Assembly (NCBI GenBank): GCA_016098155.1
Contig: JAAAJB010000174.1
Coordinates: 6,747 to 57,480 of the forward strand
Direction of reading: 5' to 3'
Origin: Actinomortierella ambigua
Lineage: Eukaryota; Mortierellomycota; Mortierellomycetes; Mortierellales; Mortierellaceae
Length of the DNA: 50,734 nucleotides
The notes beneath the pieces are model-generated. The model was not told where the DNA came from, did no database searches, and saw only the letters and a list, made by a program, of their open reading frames with translations. The translations under genes were made by a program, and so were the position numbers. The stretch's first letter is position 1; each line of letters opens with the position of its first letter. Below, in pieces: positions 11,393-23,400 of this stretch.

Positions 11393-12015
11393 ATGATTAT
11401 CCCTGTTCGCTGCTTCTCCTGTGGCAAGGTCATTGGCAACAAGTGGGATGCCTACCTTGCACTCCTGCAGAACGACTACAACGAAGGGTAAGAACTTACC
11501 TGATGCACCTCTGGCACCACTGGCACCCAGCTATTCGTTCACCTGTGTCTCGTGTGCTTGGACTCTTCAAGGAGCACGGCACGGGGAAGAAATGGTTTGA
11601 CATTCTAGTCAGTCCGGACCACCATGACTCTCTCAAATACCATTTCACATGCAATGAAATACATGCATAGGCAAAAACAAGATGCTAACCTCGGCTGATG
11701 CGCATTTTTTTTTATTACTCTCGTCAAAACAACCAACCTCGAATTTCTAGTGATGCTTTGGATGCCCTTGGACTGAAGAGATATTGTTGCCGCCGCATGG
11801 TCCTCACACACGTCGACCTGATTGAGAAGCTTCTTCATTATAACCGTAAGTGCTGCGACCTTGAGCGATTCTGATCAACGTCAGAGCCTATTGCGGCAAG
11901 GGGGATGGGACTGCATATCGCAAATCAGGTTGCTAATACGAGTAATCACCCTTGTCGGTTATTGTTTCTTCTTCTTCTTATAATAGCCCTGGAGCGTAGC
12001 ATTGCTCAGAAGTAA
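11393..12015 (+). CDS. RPB10: RPB10 / RPABC5, shared subunit of RNA polymerases I, II and III
   Basis: Exons 11393-11487, 11751-11845 and 11987-12015 encode 72 residues, close to the usual length of about 70. It is the small zinc-binding subunit common to all three nuclear RNA polymerases. The protein starts [20 protein letters not shown]. The zinc site is CFSC plus the CC in LKRYCCRRM, and the tail [14 protein letters not shown] is the invariant family ending, here followed by RSIAQK. Exon 3 carries only nine codons. The frame is kept at both junctions (phases 2 and 1). Confidence 0.97.
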
Positions 12016-12565
12016 ACCATTCATTTTTCAACTCGCCCGAGAAATAGCCCGAGGCTCAGGAACGAATGTGTGTGAGGCGGTAGCGAAGTAATGGGATCGA
12101 TCGGGCAAAGACAAAAATGGCCGCGGCCTGATCAACTACTCGACCTACAGCCTCTGTAGCCTGGGCTTCTCTTCTTCTCATCTCTTCCTCCCCTCTCCTC
12201 CCCTCCCGCCTTTGCATCTCTGCTCTTTTTCATTTTTTCATACTATCATTTTTGTTATTTTTTTTTTTTCAACATAAAACCATTGTACAGATACGAATTT
12301 TTGTTCCATGCGGAGAAAACTCGAAATGTTGCAGGATCTGAAGGTGATCAGTCTCTGACATCAACGCCATGTGGGGAACGTCATGATCCAGCACCGTGAA
12401 CACGTCTATATGGCGTAGGAAGATGAATGTCAAATCTCAAGAGACCAATCATGGACATTGTTGATACCACAACACCATTAAACCTGCGAGGACAACAGTT
12501 GCATGCTCAAGAGCGCGGTGATATGGTACAAGAGTGGTTTTATTAGAGTAGTTGGTGACATTGGT
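12016..12565. other. Convergent spacer between RPB10 and the cyclin gene
   Basis: 550 bp of 3' flanks. A strong pyrimidine block on the + strand (about 12160-12270) ends in a T-run followed by an A-rich segment, a pattern seen upstream of genes elsewhere in this window. No open frame longer than about 60 codons and no recognised RNA gene follows it. Confidence 0.5.
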
Positions 12566-13939
12566 TCACTGGACCTCGTCCTGCGGGACCCATTGATCTT
12601 GTAATAGTGCCGCATAGTCTTGTTCCTCGTAGACCACTTGTACACCCTCCTCGCCTGCAGGCTCGTGGCCATCGTACTGGAGCTCGTTGTCTTCTAGATC
12701 CTCTGTATCGTCTTCACCCCCTTGATGTCCTGCTGTATCTTGTGGTGGCGGCGGTGGCGGTGCTCCTGATGTGGAAGGTGATAGCGGTGATGTTGTTGCC
12801 TGCTGCAGCTCATGATGGCCGTGTGGGGTCGGTAAAGTCGCCTGGCCTGGCATAATGTCGAACCGCGAATGTTGTCGCACCAGATTGACATAGTAGCGTT
12901 GCAAAACGGCGCCCTCCACAGCTACGCGCCAGTCGATCAGCTCCAAAAATGCCACTTCGAGTGAGTTTAGCTCTTGTGTGCTCAGACCGCCGACTTTGGC
13001 GTAGTGGGTGTTGGTGCAGTATGAGTCGCAGACTGCCTTGGCTGCCAGGGTCACCGCCGTGATGATGAATCGGTGGACAGTCAGCGACGAGATGGTGAAC
13101 GTTCGGACCCGCTCACACACCCGATCGATGTAGATGAGGATCATGAGCAGGCACGCTCGCTCTAGAGAGGTGTACTTTACGATGCGCCGCAAGTATTCGT
13201 AGACGGAAATATCGGGCGGTGCACGCGAGTGGAACCGTGTGAGATTGGCTGATGTGAGCGGTATTTGATCGTTATGCGCCGTTAACCGACAGAGCATGTC
13301 AGCTAGCCATGCATGGGAAAAAAATTTTAAAAAAGTCGTGTGCGCACAAGAGTGGAGGACAGGGCAAGAGTGTGCAGCATGCATGTCCCAGAGGGAAATA
13401 ATAAAATGTTGTGCAGCGATTATCCAACAGATGGTGGTTCCCCAGATGATTATCGAGGATTACAAAAATGAAGGTTGTCAGACAAAGCGCGGAGAGAAAA
13501 GAGAGAAAAGAGACACGAGAACGGGAGAGTGGAAAAGAGCGACAGAGAGACAAAGAGCGAGAGAGATAAGACAGACAGACAGACAGACAGACAGAGAGTA
13601 AGAAAAAGTCAGTACGATTGATTCGTCGGGGCACAGACAGCTTCAGCAAAAGTTATGTTTGTTTACGGCTAGTCAGAAAACCAACCAGCAGTGCAAGCAG
13701 GCCACGACGAGTCACCGAAACAAAAAAAAAGGGGGGGGGGGCAAGAGGAATGAAGAGCCAGAGAGCAAAAAGAGGATCGCTACGTTACCAATCATAACCG
13801 TGAGGTGTCTCATGTCGACGAGATGGAAAAACTCTTGTACATAAATCACTTCGTCAGGATCGTTGAAGGATACTGGAGTTGACCGTGATGTAGGCTCGGG
13901 CGAGGGTGTGACATGGTGAGCCTTTGGGTGCAGGTGCAT
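12566..13939 (-). CDS. Pho80/PCL-type cyclin (cyclin partner of a Pho85-like CDK)
   Basis: Exons 13939-13789 and 13302-12566 on the minus strand give 295 residues, with a 486-bp intron (GTAACG...CTAG). Pho80-type cyclins activate Pho85-family CDKs in phosphate, glycogen or cell-cycle control. The Pho80 cyclin box spans about 30-165. Exon 1 supplies VIYVQEFFHLVDMRHLTVM, and the splice joins it to IADMLCRLTAHNDQIPL. Then come FHSRAPPDISVYEYLRRIVK (the family's PxISVxxYLxRI pattern), ACLLMILIYIDRV and FIITAVTLAAKAVCDSYCTN. KVGGLSTQELNSLEVAFLEL completes the box. The C-terminal third is low-complexity (Gln/His, poly-Pro, acidic) with no recognisable domain. The yeast PCL it matches cannot be decided by eye. 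It is divergent from the J-domain gene. Confidence 0.9.
13569..13594. repeat. (GACA)n microsatellite in the cyclin intron
   Basis: About six copies of the ACAG/GACA tetranucleotide lie inside the 486-bp intron of the cyclin gene. A run of A then G follows at 13722-13741 in the same intron. Confidence 0.9.
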
Positions 13940-14578
13940 GGCGCCTTATATTAAACTGTGGAGGAGAAGGGAGAAGAATGGGTACAGCAAAGGAGAGGAG
14001 GGGCCTGGGCGGGGAATTGACTAGCGAGGTAGCAAGTTGAGTGGTGGCGGGATATGGTACAGTTCAGTGTATTAGAGGGGGAGGGAGGGGAAGGGAACAT
14101 CAATAAAGGCCGAGAGCACGAAGCATTTTCTCAATTGCAAGGCGGTGCACGGTGGGAGATCATGCAGCAGCAGCAGCAGCGGCGGCGAGAGGCAAAAGAC
14201 ACAAATTGCAAGAAAAGGGAAGCAATTAATGAGAGCGCGCGCGGGTAGAGAGGAACAGTAGAGGAGGAAGTAGGCAGACGCGGTGCTGAGCAGGCTAGCA
14301 CGGTGGGAATGAGCGGGGTAGGGTGGAAGAGGGAGAAGGGAGGGAAGAATGGAAGGGAGGGAAGAGAGGAATGTGGGCAGCGAGGAATTCTTGTCAATTG
14401 TAGATTATAGACAAGGTGTCTTCTCCCCTCTCTTCTTCCTCTTCTTCTCCGTCTTCCTTTTTGTGTGCCCAACACCAGCCAGTCAGCCAGTCAGCCAGTC
14501 CAGCCATCCCAGTCCAGTCCCAGGAGGGGGGGAGAGAGAGAGGGGGAGGAAAAAAAAAAGTGGTGGCTGAGTCAGAGA

Positions 14579-14611
<33 letters not shown>

Positions 14612-14951
14612 CATCTCTCCCGCCCCACCCCCCTCCCCCGCGTTCTCCTCTTCTCCACCCCTGGGTCCGGCACCACGTTGCTCCATCCCCCCTCCCCTCC
14701 CCTCCATTCCCTCCCTCGCCCAGACAATGCATGCATGTATGCTACTCTCAGTCACTGCCTCCGGCTAGTCTTGAAACCCTGGCCTGTGAGTCTGACCCTT
14801 GTTTACCTATTGTCGTTCCCTCTTTTCTATAAAGAAAAGAAAGAAAAACGCGCATCTTGTTTGCGTTTGCTAACGTTTTCCTATTTCTTGTCCGCGATCC
14901 TTCTCCGCGCTGTTAGCCTGGCAAACACTTTCTCCGCTCGTCGCGACTGAT
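13940..14951. promoter_or_regulatory. Divergent promoter region, cyclin / J-domain protein
   Basis: The region is 1,012 bp between two divergent starts. The + strand is purine-rich from about 13960 to 14370 and pyrimidine-rich from about 14410 to 14940, so each gene sees a CT-rich tract on its own coding strand. It also holds a GA microsatellite (14573-14611) and CAG/GCG triplets near 14163-14185. No gene recognised. Confidence 0.65.
14573..14611. repeat. (GA)n microsatellite
   Basis: An interrupted GA dinucleotide run within the divergent promoter region. Confidence 0.95.
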
Positions 14952-17335
14952 ATGGCGATGGCGTGCTGGCTGACAAAAGCCGCTCCATCTGCCAGATCCA
15001 TAGCGTTTGCTACTGGATCTCGAAGCTCGCGCTTGCCGTGGATCCCTGGTAATCAGCGGCAGTGGTGTGCTCAATCTTGGCGATCACAAACTCAATCTCC
15101 CTCCAAAGCCAGTTACCGGTCGTACGCGACCTTTCGTAAACGATTCTCCTCGTCGTCATCTTCGTCATCCTCGTCGTCGTCGTCGTCGTCATCATCATCG
15201 TCCTCTTCTTCCAAGGAGGGTCCACACCAGAGCAAGTTCCGCATCGTGCCCTTTCGTATGAATGTTCAACAAGCAGAAGAGGTAAAAAATTAACAGTAAT
15301 CTCCCAGCGAAATTTCAAACTAGCGGAGCTTCTCTAAAAATGACGTCTTGTTCATCGTCTGTTTATCTGAAACATCTTTTAGCAATTTGTAAAGTACCAT
15401 GGACACAGCTTCTTTTCGGCCAAACCGAGCCATGTAGACAAGGTCGAAGCCTTGTATATTCCATTCTGGGCTGCAAGTGGAAATGTCCGCTCCACAATCA
15501 TCAACGCCCAAGGTAATTTTTTTGTCCAGCTGAAATTGAAATCACAAATATAGCTGCAGGGATCAAGAAAGACTGATCATCAACCCCCGCTTGCCACCAT
15601 CTGCTCCCAAACTATTTTTCTTCTTTTATGCGATTCAGTTGGATGGGACCACCTTGTATCATACTATAACACAAACACAAAGAAGACAGAGTCCCGATGG
15701 GAGACGACATGGCGCCAAGTGCAGACTCGCCATGAGTTTGTGTCGGCTTATCCAAGCACGGAACCCGAGCTGCAGGTCTATGCTTCGTACAAGTACCGCC
15801 GTGGGTTCATCAACCAGATCCGTAGCTCCACCAGTATCCTGGACGCCACTAAATTTTCCCACGAATACTTTGAGTCGCACGACCCAGAAGATGTTCAACG
15901 CGGGCTCGGCAATCGTGGTCTGGACCCCTTTACGATGAAGCCAGACAATGCGCTTCGGTTTGTGCGGACCGTCATTGAGCAGAATGAGCTCAGCAAGGCC
16001 GAGCGATGGCTCGTCGACAACTATCGGTGCGACCGCGCCAGAATTCTGAGCATGGATTTTCAATATGGTGGCATGAACTTGGCCCCCATCTACATACCAG
16101 TCTACGTTTTCTCGATCCAGTATTTGAATCGCACCTTCCGCACCTTTGTCCAAGCGCATGACCCCCAGGGCTTGGTTGGTGGACTGCGGTTTTATTCATG
16201 GCAACGCATCGGGGCCGTGACCGCATTGTCGGCCATGACTGGGTTGGCCCTCTTGGGGACATCGGGATTCGGCTATGGTTGGACAGGCGCCTTTTGGTTG
16301 GGTGTTGTCGCACCTTCTCTTCTAACAGCGTGGGGTGTCATGTATTATCCCATCCTTGACTATCGTATCCGTGACTGGTGGCGCCAGAGGTAAGTTCAAT
16401 ATATCCCCGTCTCTCTTTCTATTTCCCTTTGACTCCCCTTTTTTTTTTAACCAAAAAAAAAAAAGAAAGGATGATGTACTCTACGCTGCTCGTACCATTA
16501 ACACGATATACAATGCGCGTCTATGATCAGGGAAATCGAAGGCCATGCCGAAACTGCATCGTCAGCTTCATGGGACACTGATTGGACAAAGGCATATGAT
16601 AGGTAAAATTGACTCCGACGCCTGGGCTCGCTAATGCACGGCCAAAGTAGCGGATCAAATTCATTGGAATGCTGTTGTCTCTATGATTTCCTTACTGTTT
16701 TTTCTTTCTTTTTTTATTCGGTTGGCCTTTGCCGTTACAAGGTTTGAGGAAGAGCAACGGCGACAGGATTGGTATGAAAACCAACAATACCAACATCAGT
16801 CTCGTGACAGTGGCGCGTACTCCAGATCTGGATCTTACTCGGGCTCCTCTTCGTCATCTTCGCGAACAGCTGGAGAGCGCGCGGGACCTGTTGGCGACCC
16901 CTTGGGATACTATGCCACACTCGGGGTCTCAAAGGACGCTTCAATTCAAGAGATTCAGTCTGCATTCCGAGGACTTGCTATGAAGTGGCGTAAGTCTCTT
17001 TTTTTTTCATTGTTCGAGCGCGTGGATAAAAAGTCTGGTGGGTGAGCTCAAAAATGAACTCATGCTCAATTCAATCCATTCTTTTCGCGTGAAAACTTTC
17101 GCAATAGATCCGGATCGATTCAAAACGGAAAAAGAGAAAACTATTGGCAAGAAGAAGTTTCAAGAGATCACACAGGCCTATACCGTACTTCGTGACGGTA
17201 AGTAAATGTTGAAAATACCTTCAAGCAGTGCAGGCACAGTGTATTTGAACATGTTGTAACACCTTTCTTTAAATTTCTATCGGTGTCCATATAGTCAAAA
17301 AACGCAAAAATTACGATATGTATGGTCAAGGTTAG
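14952..17335 (+). CDS. Mitochondrial membrane protein with C-terminal J domain (Hsp40 type)
   Basis: Seven exons (14952-15281, 15383-15512, 15639-16389, 16531-16602, 16742-16989, 17108-17197, 17295-17335) give 553 residues. The N-terminus (MAMACWLTKAAPSARSIAFA) is basic and acid-free, like a mitochondrial presequence, and is followed by a poly-Ser stretch (about 65-90). The central region (about 100-340) contains VKYHGHSFFSAKPSHV and VEALYIPFWAASGN and has no family I can name. Two hydrophobic segments follow (about 346-395: VTALSAMTGLALLG and FWLGVVAPSLLTAW). The J domain is at the very C-terminus (about 480-553): DPLGYYATLGVSKDAS, then MKW spliced to HPDR to make the HPD motif, and finally KKRKNYDMYGQG. 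J domains stimulate Hsp70 ATPase. Yeast Jid1 is a possible analogue, but I cannot establish orthology. The stop lies 191 bp from the convergent La gene. Confidence 0.88.
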
Positions 17336-17526
17336 GCATCAATGTATGTCAGATACCAGGTAGAAAAGAAAATAGATCATCAAGCATTAAATATAAGACA
17401 GTTTGCATGGGTGTATATTACAAAAAAAGTATTGAAGGGTTTGTGTGTGTGTGTGGGGGGGGGGGCGAAAGATGATAACCAAAGTAAGTCAGACTCGTTT
17501 GTTGAGATACAATTCCGTGGCTGCTT
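17336..17526. other. Short convergent spacer
   Basis: 191 bp are shared by the 3' ends of the J-domain and La genes. It contains a GT run leading into a G-run (about 17441-17465). No gene. Confidence 0.6.
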
Positions 17527-19224
17527 CTAGTCAGTGCGAATCTTCTTGCGATCGCCATGACGACCACCGCGACCGCCACGGCCGCCACGGCCACCACGAC
17601 CACCACGGCCACCGCTGCGGTTGTTATCCCTGCTGGCCATGGCCTGCTCCCAGTCCTTCTTCTCCTTGAAGAACTTGTCAGTCTCCTCGTCGTTCAGGAC
17701 CGAGAACTCAGGCTTGACGCCTCCAAACTCAAAGTTGGCCTCCATCAGCTCCTCGATAGCCTTGGCAGCATCCTTATCTTCAGTCATCACCTGGACCTCG
17801 ACAACCTCCGTCTCACGGGGCCAGTGGACATAGCCGTAACGGAAGACAGTCTTGAGCTTCTCCTTGAGATCCTTCATGCCCGGCTGTCCCTCACCAGCCT
17901 TCAGACCCTTCATACGGATCACCTTGTTCTTCAAGTCCTCGACCGTCTCGGGCTTCTCCTCCTCGCGCGCACGCTTCCTGTCCTTGTCATTCTTGTTGTT
18001 GCTGAAGCCGCGAGGAGCGTTGCGACGCACAATCTGCTCAGGGTCCAAACCAAGCTCCTTTGCCTTCATGGTGCAGTAAGCCTCCCTATTGGAAAAAAAA
18101 ATATATAGTTTGAGATATAAAGCGTTAACAACTGTTTCCCTCACTCCTGTGTAACCCTGGTGTTGTATCGCTCTTCTGCATGTGGCAGGGCTTAAAATGA
18201 AAAAAAATTTCTTGCCGCAGGCAACCCAGCCCCCTTCCATGTTTGCATGAATGACACATACTTGGTCATGAGAAGAAGGTCCTTGCCATCATATTGAAGC
18301 TTGGACTCGGCGACCTTCTTGGCCTCCTCAACCGACGAGAACTCGACAAAAACGGAGCCCTTGAAAGCCTTGGTCTCGTGGTTGCGACGGAAGCGGACCG
18401 ACTTGCATGCACCAGCCTTGCCAAAGAACTCCTCGAGCTCAAGCTGAAGCGAGGGAGTCTCCTCAGGGAAACCCTTCTATAAAAGTCCCGTTCAAACCAG
18501 GCAAAAGGGGGGAAAAATGAATACAATGAGAATGATGTTAGTAGAAACTTTCAAACAGACAAACAAAAACCAATATCTTTCACGAAAGATGGTCAGAAAA
18601 AAAAACGTACAGCATAAATGCTACGGCTGAAGTGATCCTCCTCCTTGGGGGCGACCTTGGTCTTGCGGCGGACGTTCAGGCCATCCTCGCTGATCTCCAG
18701 AAGCTCAGGAGACTCCTTCAGGGCCTCAGGGACCAGCTCCTTGGGGTATTCGCGCATGCGCTTGAACGAGGAAATCAAGGCAATTGGGACCCCTATATGA
18801 TATCAATGTTCAAAAGAAAGAATAAAAATAAAGAGCGGCTGTGTGGTGAGATTCGTTGCCTCTGACAGATCAGATCGAAATCATCGCGAGTAGACGAGTT
18901 GGAGAGTAGGGAAAAAAGGGATGACGACAACTCTGATAGTAAGAGCGAAAGGGTTGGTTGACGCTGTAGGTGAAGAAGGGAGGAGGAGAAAGTGGCAGTG
19001 TAGGGGCGGTGAGGAGAGGGAAACATACAGCCGTCGTTCTTCTTGACCAGCTCAGACATAAATTTGTCGTGAGGCAGGTTGGAGTCACCAAAGTAGAACT
19101 CGACCTGCTTGAGGATGGCGGCCTTCTGGTCGTCCTTGCTGACTTCAGCAGCAGCCTCGACAACAGGCTCCTCCTTGGTCTCGGGTGCAACGGCAGGCAC
19201 AGATTCGGCAACGGGTTCAGACAT
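17527..19224 (-). CDS. LHP1: La protein (Lhp1/La ribonucleoprotein)
   Basis: Exons 19224-19029, 18792-18611, 18476-18262 and 18085-17527 give 383 residues. La binds the UUU-OH 3' ends of nascent Pol III transcripts and chaperones pre-tRNA maturation. The La motif (about 35-118) reads [20 protein letters not shown], and the first splice makes [20 protein letters not shown]1 (about 122-205) includes SIYAKGFPEET and [18 protein letters not shown] basic linker ([13 protein letters not shown]) precedes an xRRM-like second RRM (about 240-330: [29 protein letters not shown]). The tail is a GGR repeat followed by [10 protein letters not shown], which fits RNA binding and nuclear localisation. The MSEPVAE start was chosen over an upstream in-frame Met at 19266 because it matches fungal La N-termini. 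Confidence 0.95.
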
Positions 19225-20488
19225 GATGAAGAATGGCGGTGAGGAGGGAAAAAAAGAGAAAAACACGAATGCAAGCTGACTTAAAGCAACAGAAGAAAAA
19301 TGTGCTCAAATCAAAATACTGTGGCTTGTCGCCAGAACCCACGCTCAAACAATCATAGAACAGGCGCATCCTCGCGTTTGAAATTGGGTGCGGAGAGAGA
19401 GAGAGAGGGTCCATGGTGTTGTTGCTTGACCCAAAAAAAAGGAACTGTAGCCAATTAGGTGACAGGCCACGAACATCTAATAAGCGCGAGATATGGCGAA
19501 GGTGGAATGCAAGGTACGAGGAGGAAGTTTTCGCTGAACAAAGCTGGCTATCCAAGGCACTGGAGAACGATAGGTTTGAATGAATCGTCGCGTCCGCCAG
19601 GGAGATATTGCGAACAAAATAACGCCTAGGTGTAAGAAAAAGGACTGATTATAAAGAACATAGGAAATTCAATCTTCTCGATTTCAGAAAACTTGCGTAT
19701 GATATTTTAAACATAGTTACTGGAGGATGATAGCAAGTCGCTGTATCCACGACATTCCTGCTGCAGGCGAACAAACTCGAGCAAGAAACTGGATGGAGCT
19801 GGTTGTGCTGTCACGGAGGCGAGGACATTTCTCAAAGCAGAAATCTGCATGGAGTAGATACGACTACACAGCCTTCGCCCCACCGTGGTTACTGACTACA
19901 TGTGGCACGGGTGGATTGATCCCCTCTTAGGAAGGGTTGAACGATATCATTGATGGAGAAATACCTTCATTCAGATACTTCAACAGCAACGAATTTGGTT
20001 TCACCTCTGGGAAAGAAGGTGGTAAGGTGTCATGATTGAGGCCGCGACACTACACCACCCAAGGTCGGCGATATTCCCATCAATATCTTTATGATACCAT
20101 GATTTCGTGTAGCACTTTAAGAATTTAAAGGGGTTCTCCTTCTTGAAATTCCTCGCCCATTTTTTACCATTGGTTGTCATCTTACAGGCAAATCCAACCA
20201 ACTCATAACTTTTCTATAGCTCGATAAAAGTTAATCCAGGTAACACGCACACGGATTCGCAAACCACAGCTCTAAAAGACCAACTTGCCTAAGTCACTTG
20301 AAAAAAAAAATGAAAAAAACACTCTACACTACTAGGGGGCCCCGATTAATGTTCGGTCTCCAGTGCCCATCAATCGAATATACCGAATAGAAGTGCGCCA
20401 AGCTTCACAGCTTCGATGAACATGGTTGACTATGGATAAAGTTTGAAATCATTCTTTTCAGCCCATGCTTTCAAAAATTTAATTGTAT
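19225..20488. other. Spacer between La (5' end) and UVRAG/Vps38 (3' end)
   Basis: 1,264 bp; about the first 200 bp should be La promoter. From roughly 19560 to 20480 the DNA is more AT-rich and less repetitive than other spacers here. Short open frames exist (+ 19727-19930; - 20001-20201) but carry no domain I recognise. A degraded mobile element or a small lineage-specific gene cannot be excluded. Confidence 0.4.
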
Positions 20489-23400
20489 TTATGTGTTCGC
20501 GGACTGCGTTGCGTCAAAGCCCGTGGACAACCCGCTACTCATGGTCTTGGAAGATAATGCTGGTGTCAGGTTACTCAGACTGGTCTGATGTAGATGGGTG
20601 TTCTCGTGTGCTGTAGACTCACTCGAGTCACTCCCTTGACCGCATCTTTCGCTCCTGTCACCTCTTTCACCCTGACCCAGCAGGGCTGCGTCCTGCTCTG
20701 CTAGTCTGTCATCCTGCAGACTTGCATGTGAGGCAGAGGGACGTGCATCATCCAAATCCCATGTCGTACGTCGCTGTCGAGGCGGGAGCGAAGCATCTTC
20801 TTCTTCGTCACCTCCCACGCGTAGTCGTTGATGGCTCTTCAGCAGTGCAAAATCTGTTGACGCCCGGTGAAGTTTGGAAGCCTCGCCCATGGTATCCTCC
20901 ATTGATGAAGCCTTCCCGGAGAAAAATCTGCTTGAGGATTGTGGCGCCTGCCAATCTTCATCTTCCGCAGGACCCAGCTCGGCTGCCTCTTCCACAAAAT
21001 CGTAACCCTCATTATCTACTGCATCTAGTTGGTGTCGCAGTTGGCTGAACGATTGTGACTCTGATGTCTTCGCCGACAGCGAGGTATCCGTGGTTGATGA
21101 TGGCGTGCGCGAAGCATCAAAGTCGATCTGGGGCTTGCTCAAGTTCTCGTCTGGGCCTTGTACCCGCAGGGCAGGTGCACCAAGCTCATCATCAGTCTCT
21201 GTCGCAAGGCTACCTTCCAGGGAGTACCGATGATAGAGCTTGTCGTCCTGTCGCTGCCGAGCCTTATATCTAGATCTGTATAGGACAGATTGTCTAAAGA
21301 AAAAGTAGATGTGTCAAGAGTCAGCTTGTGTTATATGCCAATTCAATTATGATTTGGTCCGCTTTAGCCTTGTAAACTTACGCCGGTGAAGATGTCAATA
21401 AAACCTCTGAGAGGTACCGTATATTTGGTAGAGTCTGTCGCAGATCTAAAAACTGTAGCCCTTGTGAGTGTAGCAGCTGTTTTTCAGAGAAAATGGAATG
21501 TTAATACCTATGACTGAAAAAAAAAATAGATCGAGGTAACTCAGCATTAAATGCAGCCGGGGACAGTACCTGCTCAATATTCTTGTTCATTAAAAACACG
21601 CCAAACTCGAAGCGTTTTCGATCCTGGCCTTTGCTGTATAATGGAAACCTGTTCATTCAGAACGTACACACAGTTAGCCTTTGATCTGCAGTAGAATCGC
21701 AATGGAGGCGGTCACCTTGATGTTTACGTACTCTCTAGGCCCAACAAGCATGGAGATAGGATCTATCACGGTAGATCTGGAACCCATGGGTGTGAGCGGG
21801 TATCTTAATGGTACGCCGAGATAATGTGCCAGCAAAGTTACTAGATGGCATGTGAACCCCAATGAGGTTGCCACCGTCTCCTCCTCTATGCCTAAACAAG
21901 CGAACACAAAAAGGCAGCAAATTAACAACATGTCAAATCGCAGAAAGCTCAACTATTGAATATCATCAACTCTCAGACACGGACACTTACCATTGAAGGA
22001 TGAATTTGGTAATGGTACATTACGGATACACAGTACGTTCGGATCGTCCTTGGATTCGGTGATTGGATAGATGTAGAAAAGGTCTGAAAGATGGGTTTTT
22101 CGATTTTCAGCGTGTTCCCGCAAGGCTTCGTACAGGCTTTCTCTGTTCTTCAATAGCTTTCCGTGGTTTTCGATGAGATACGACTCTTGTGTCCGTCCTC
22201 GTTCCCGTGCCGCCGCTAAAGCCTCCCTGCGGTCTGCATTCCGCGTTCTGAGATACTCTGCTCGTTCTTGAACTAAATGTTATAATCGGGGCCATCAGGT
22301 CACAATCTATATCTTAACCTTTCGCAGTATGATTTGGGCAGAAAAAAGAATCAAAGAGCGGATAAAATACCTTGGTCCAGCATATTGAATTCGTGTCCGA
22401 TTTGTCGCTGTAGATGCCATAATCGCTCTGTTCGTTCGCCCTTGACTTTTTGCTAGTGTTTCAAAGAGGGATGATAGTACTGTCGACTGTTAGAGACTAT
22501 TGCTCATTCTATCATGCCGCATATCCATATGGTCGCCGAGGTCACCGACATACAAATAGGAGCTGGTCATTCGCGCTGCTGAGAGACGTCTCGATATTCT
22601 GCTTGATCTCATCTCGAGATCTTTCAGTATCAACGATACACTCGTGTAGATTGTTGAGCCGCATGACAGACTCATAGTTGTATGAGAGCTTGCCTGCATG
22701 CTGTAGTCTGTCGAGGGGATCGAACACCGGTGGCGGGGCGAGATGTGGGTGTTCGGGCATGTCATCATCATCTGGTGCAGTGTAAAATCCGTCCTCCAAT
22801 CCAATGATGATAGTGTTCTCGGGAAAGGAGGCCGGGATATCACGCAACTCTTGGCCAATATACCGCAGACAGCAGAGCTCCATTCTCCATTCCAACAGTA
22901 GACAAAACTCTGACCCTTGGGGACATGCCCAAATCCTGATCACCAGCCGCCCTGGGCGCCTCCTCGCCTTTTCTGTACTGTCGTCATCATCTAATGCCTT
23001 ATATCTTGGGTTCTTGATAAGGAAAAGGCGTTTTCAATCAGGTGTCAGTAAACAATCAGCGTCGACTGATCATGCCTGGGGAGCTGTTTTCACACGCAAA
23101 CCACATGGCATACATTAGACTGCTTGACCACCTCACTTGTGAAAATGACAGCATCTAAAAAAAAAAAAAAAAAAAAAAATAGGCGGATCAGCCAAACATC
23201 GTAATCTTTCTTGCAGCAAAATCTTCCGCCATTACCAAGGCTTACCATCCTCGTAGTCGTGCAACGTAAAATATGAGTCGAACAACTGTGGTCTGCTGGC
23301 ATGCTCTATCCTTGATGGCGGTGAGGTGGGTGTAGAGAGTCCTACTATTTTAATTGGTGCTGCCGATGCAAGCGGATCTTTGTTTATCTGCATCGAACCT

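Noticed and set aside
12478..12672. Minus frame overlapping the cyclin 3' end
   Set aside because: Out of frame with the cyclin and without similarity to anything known.
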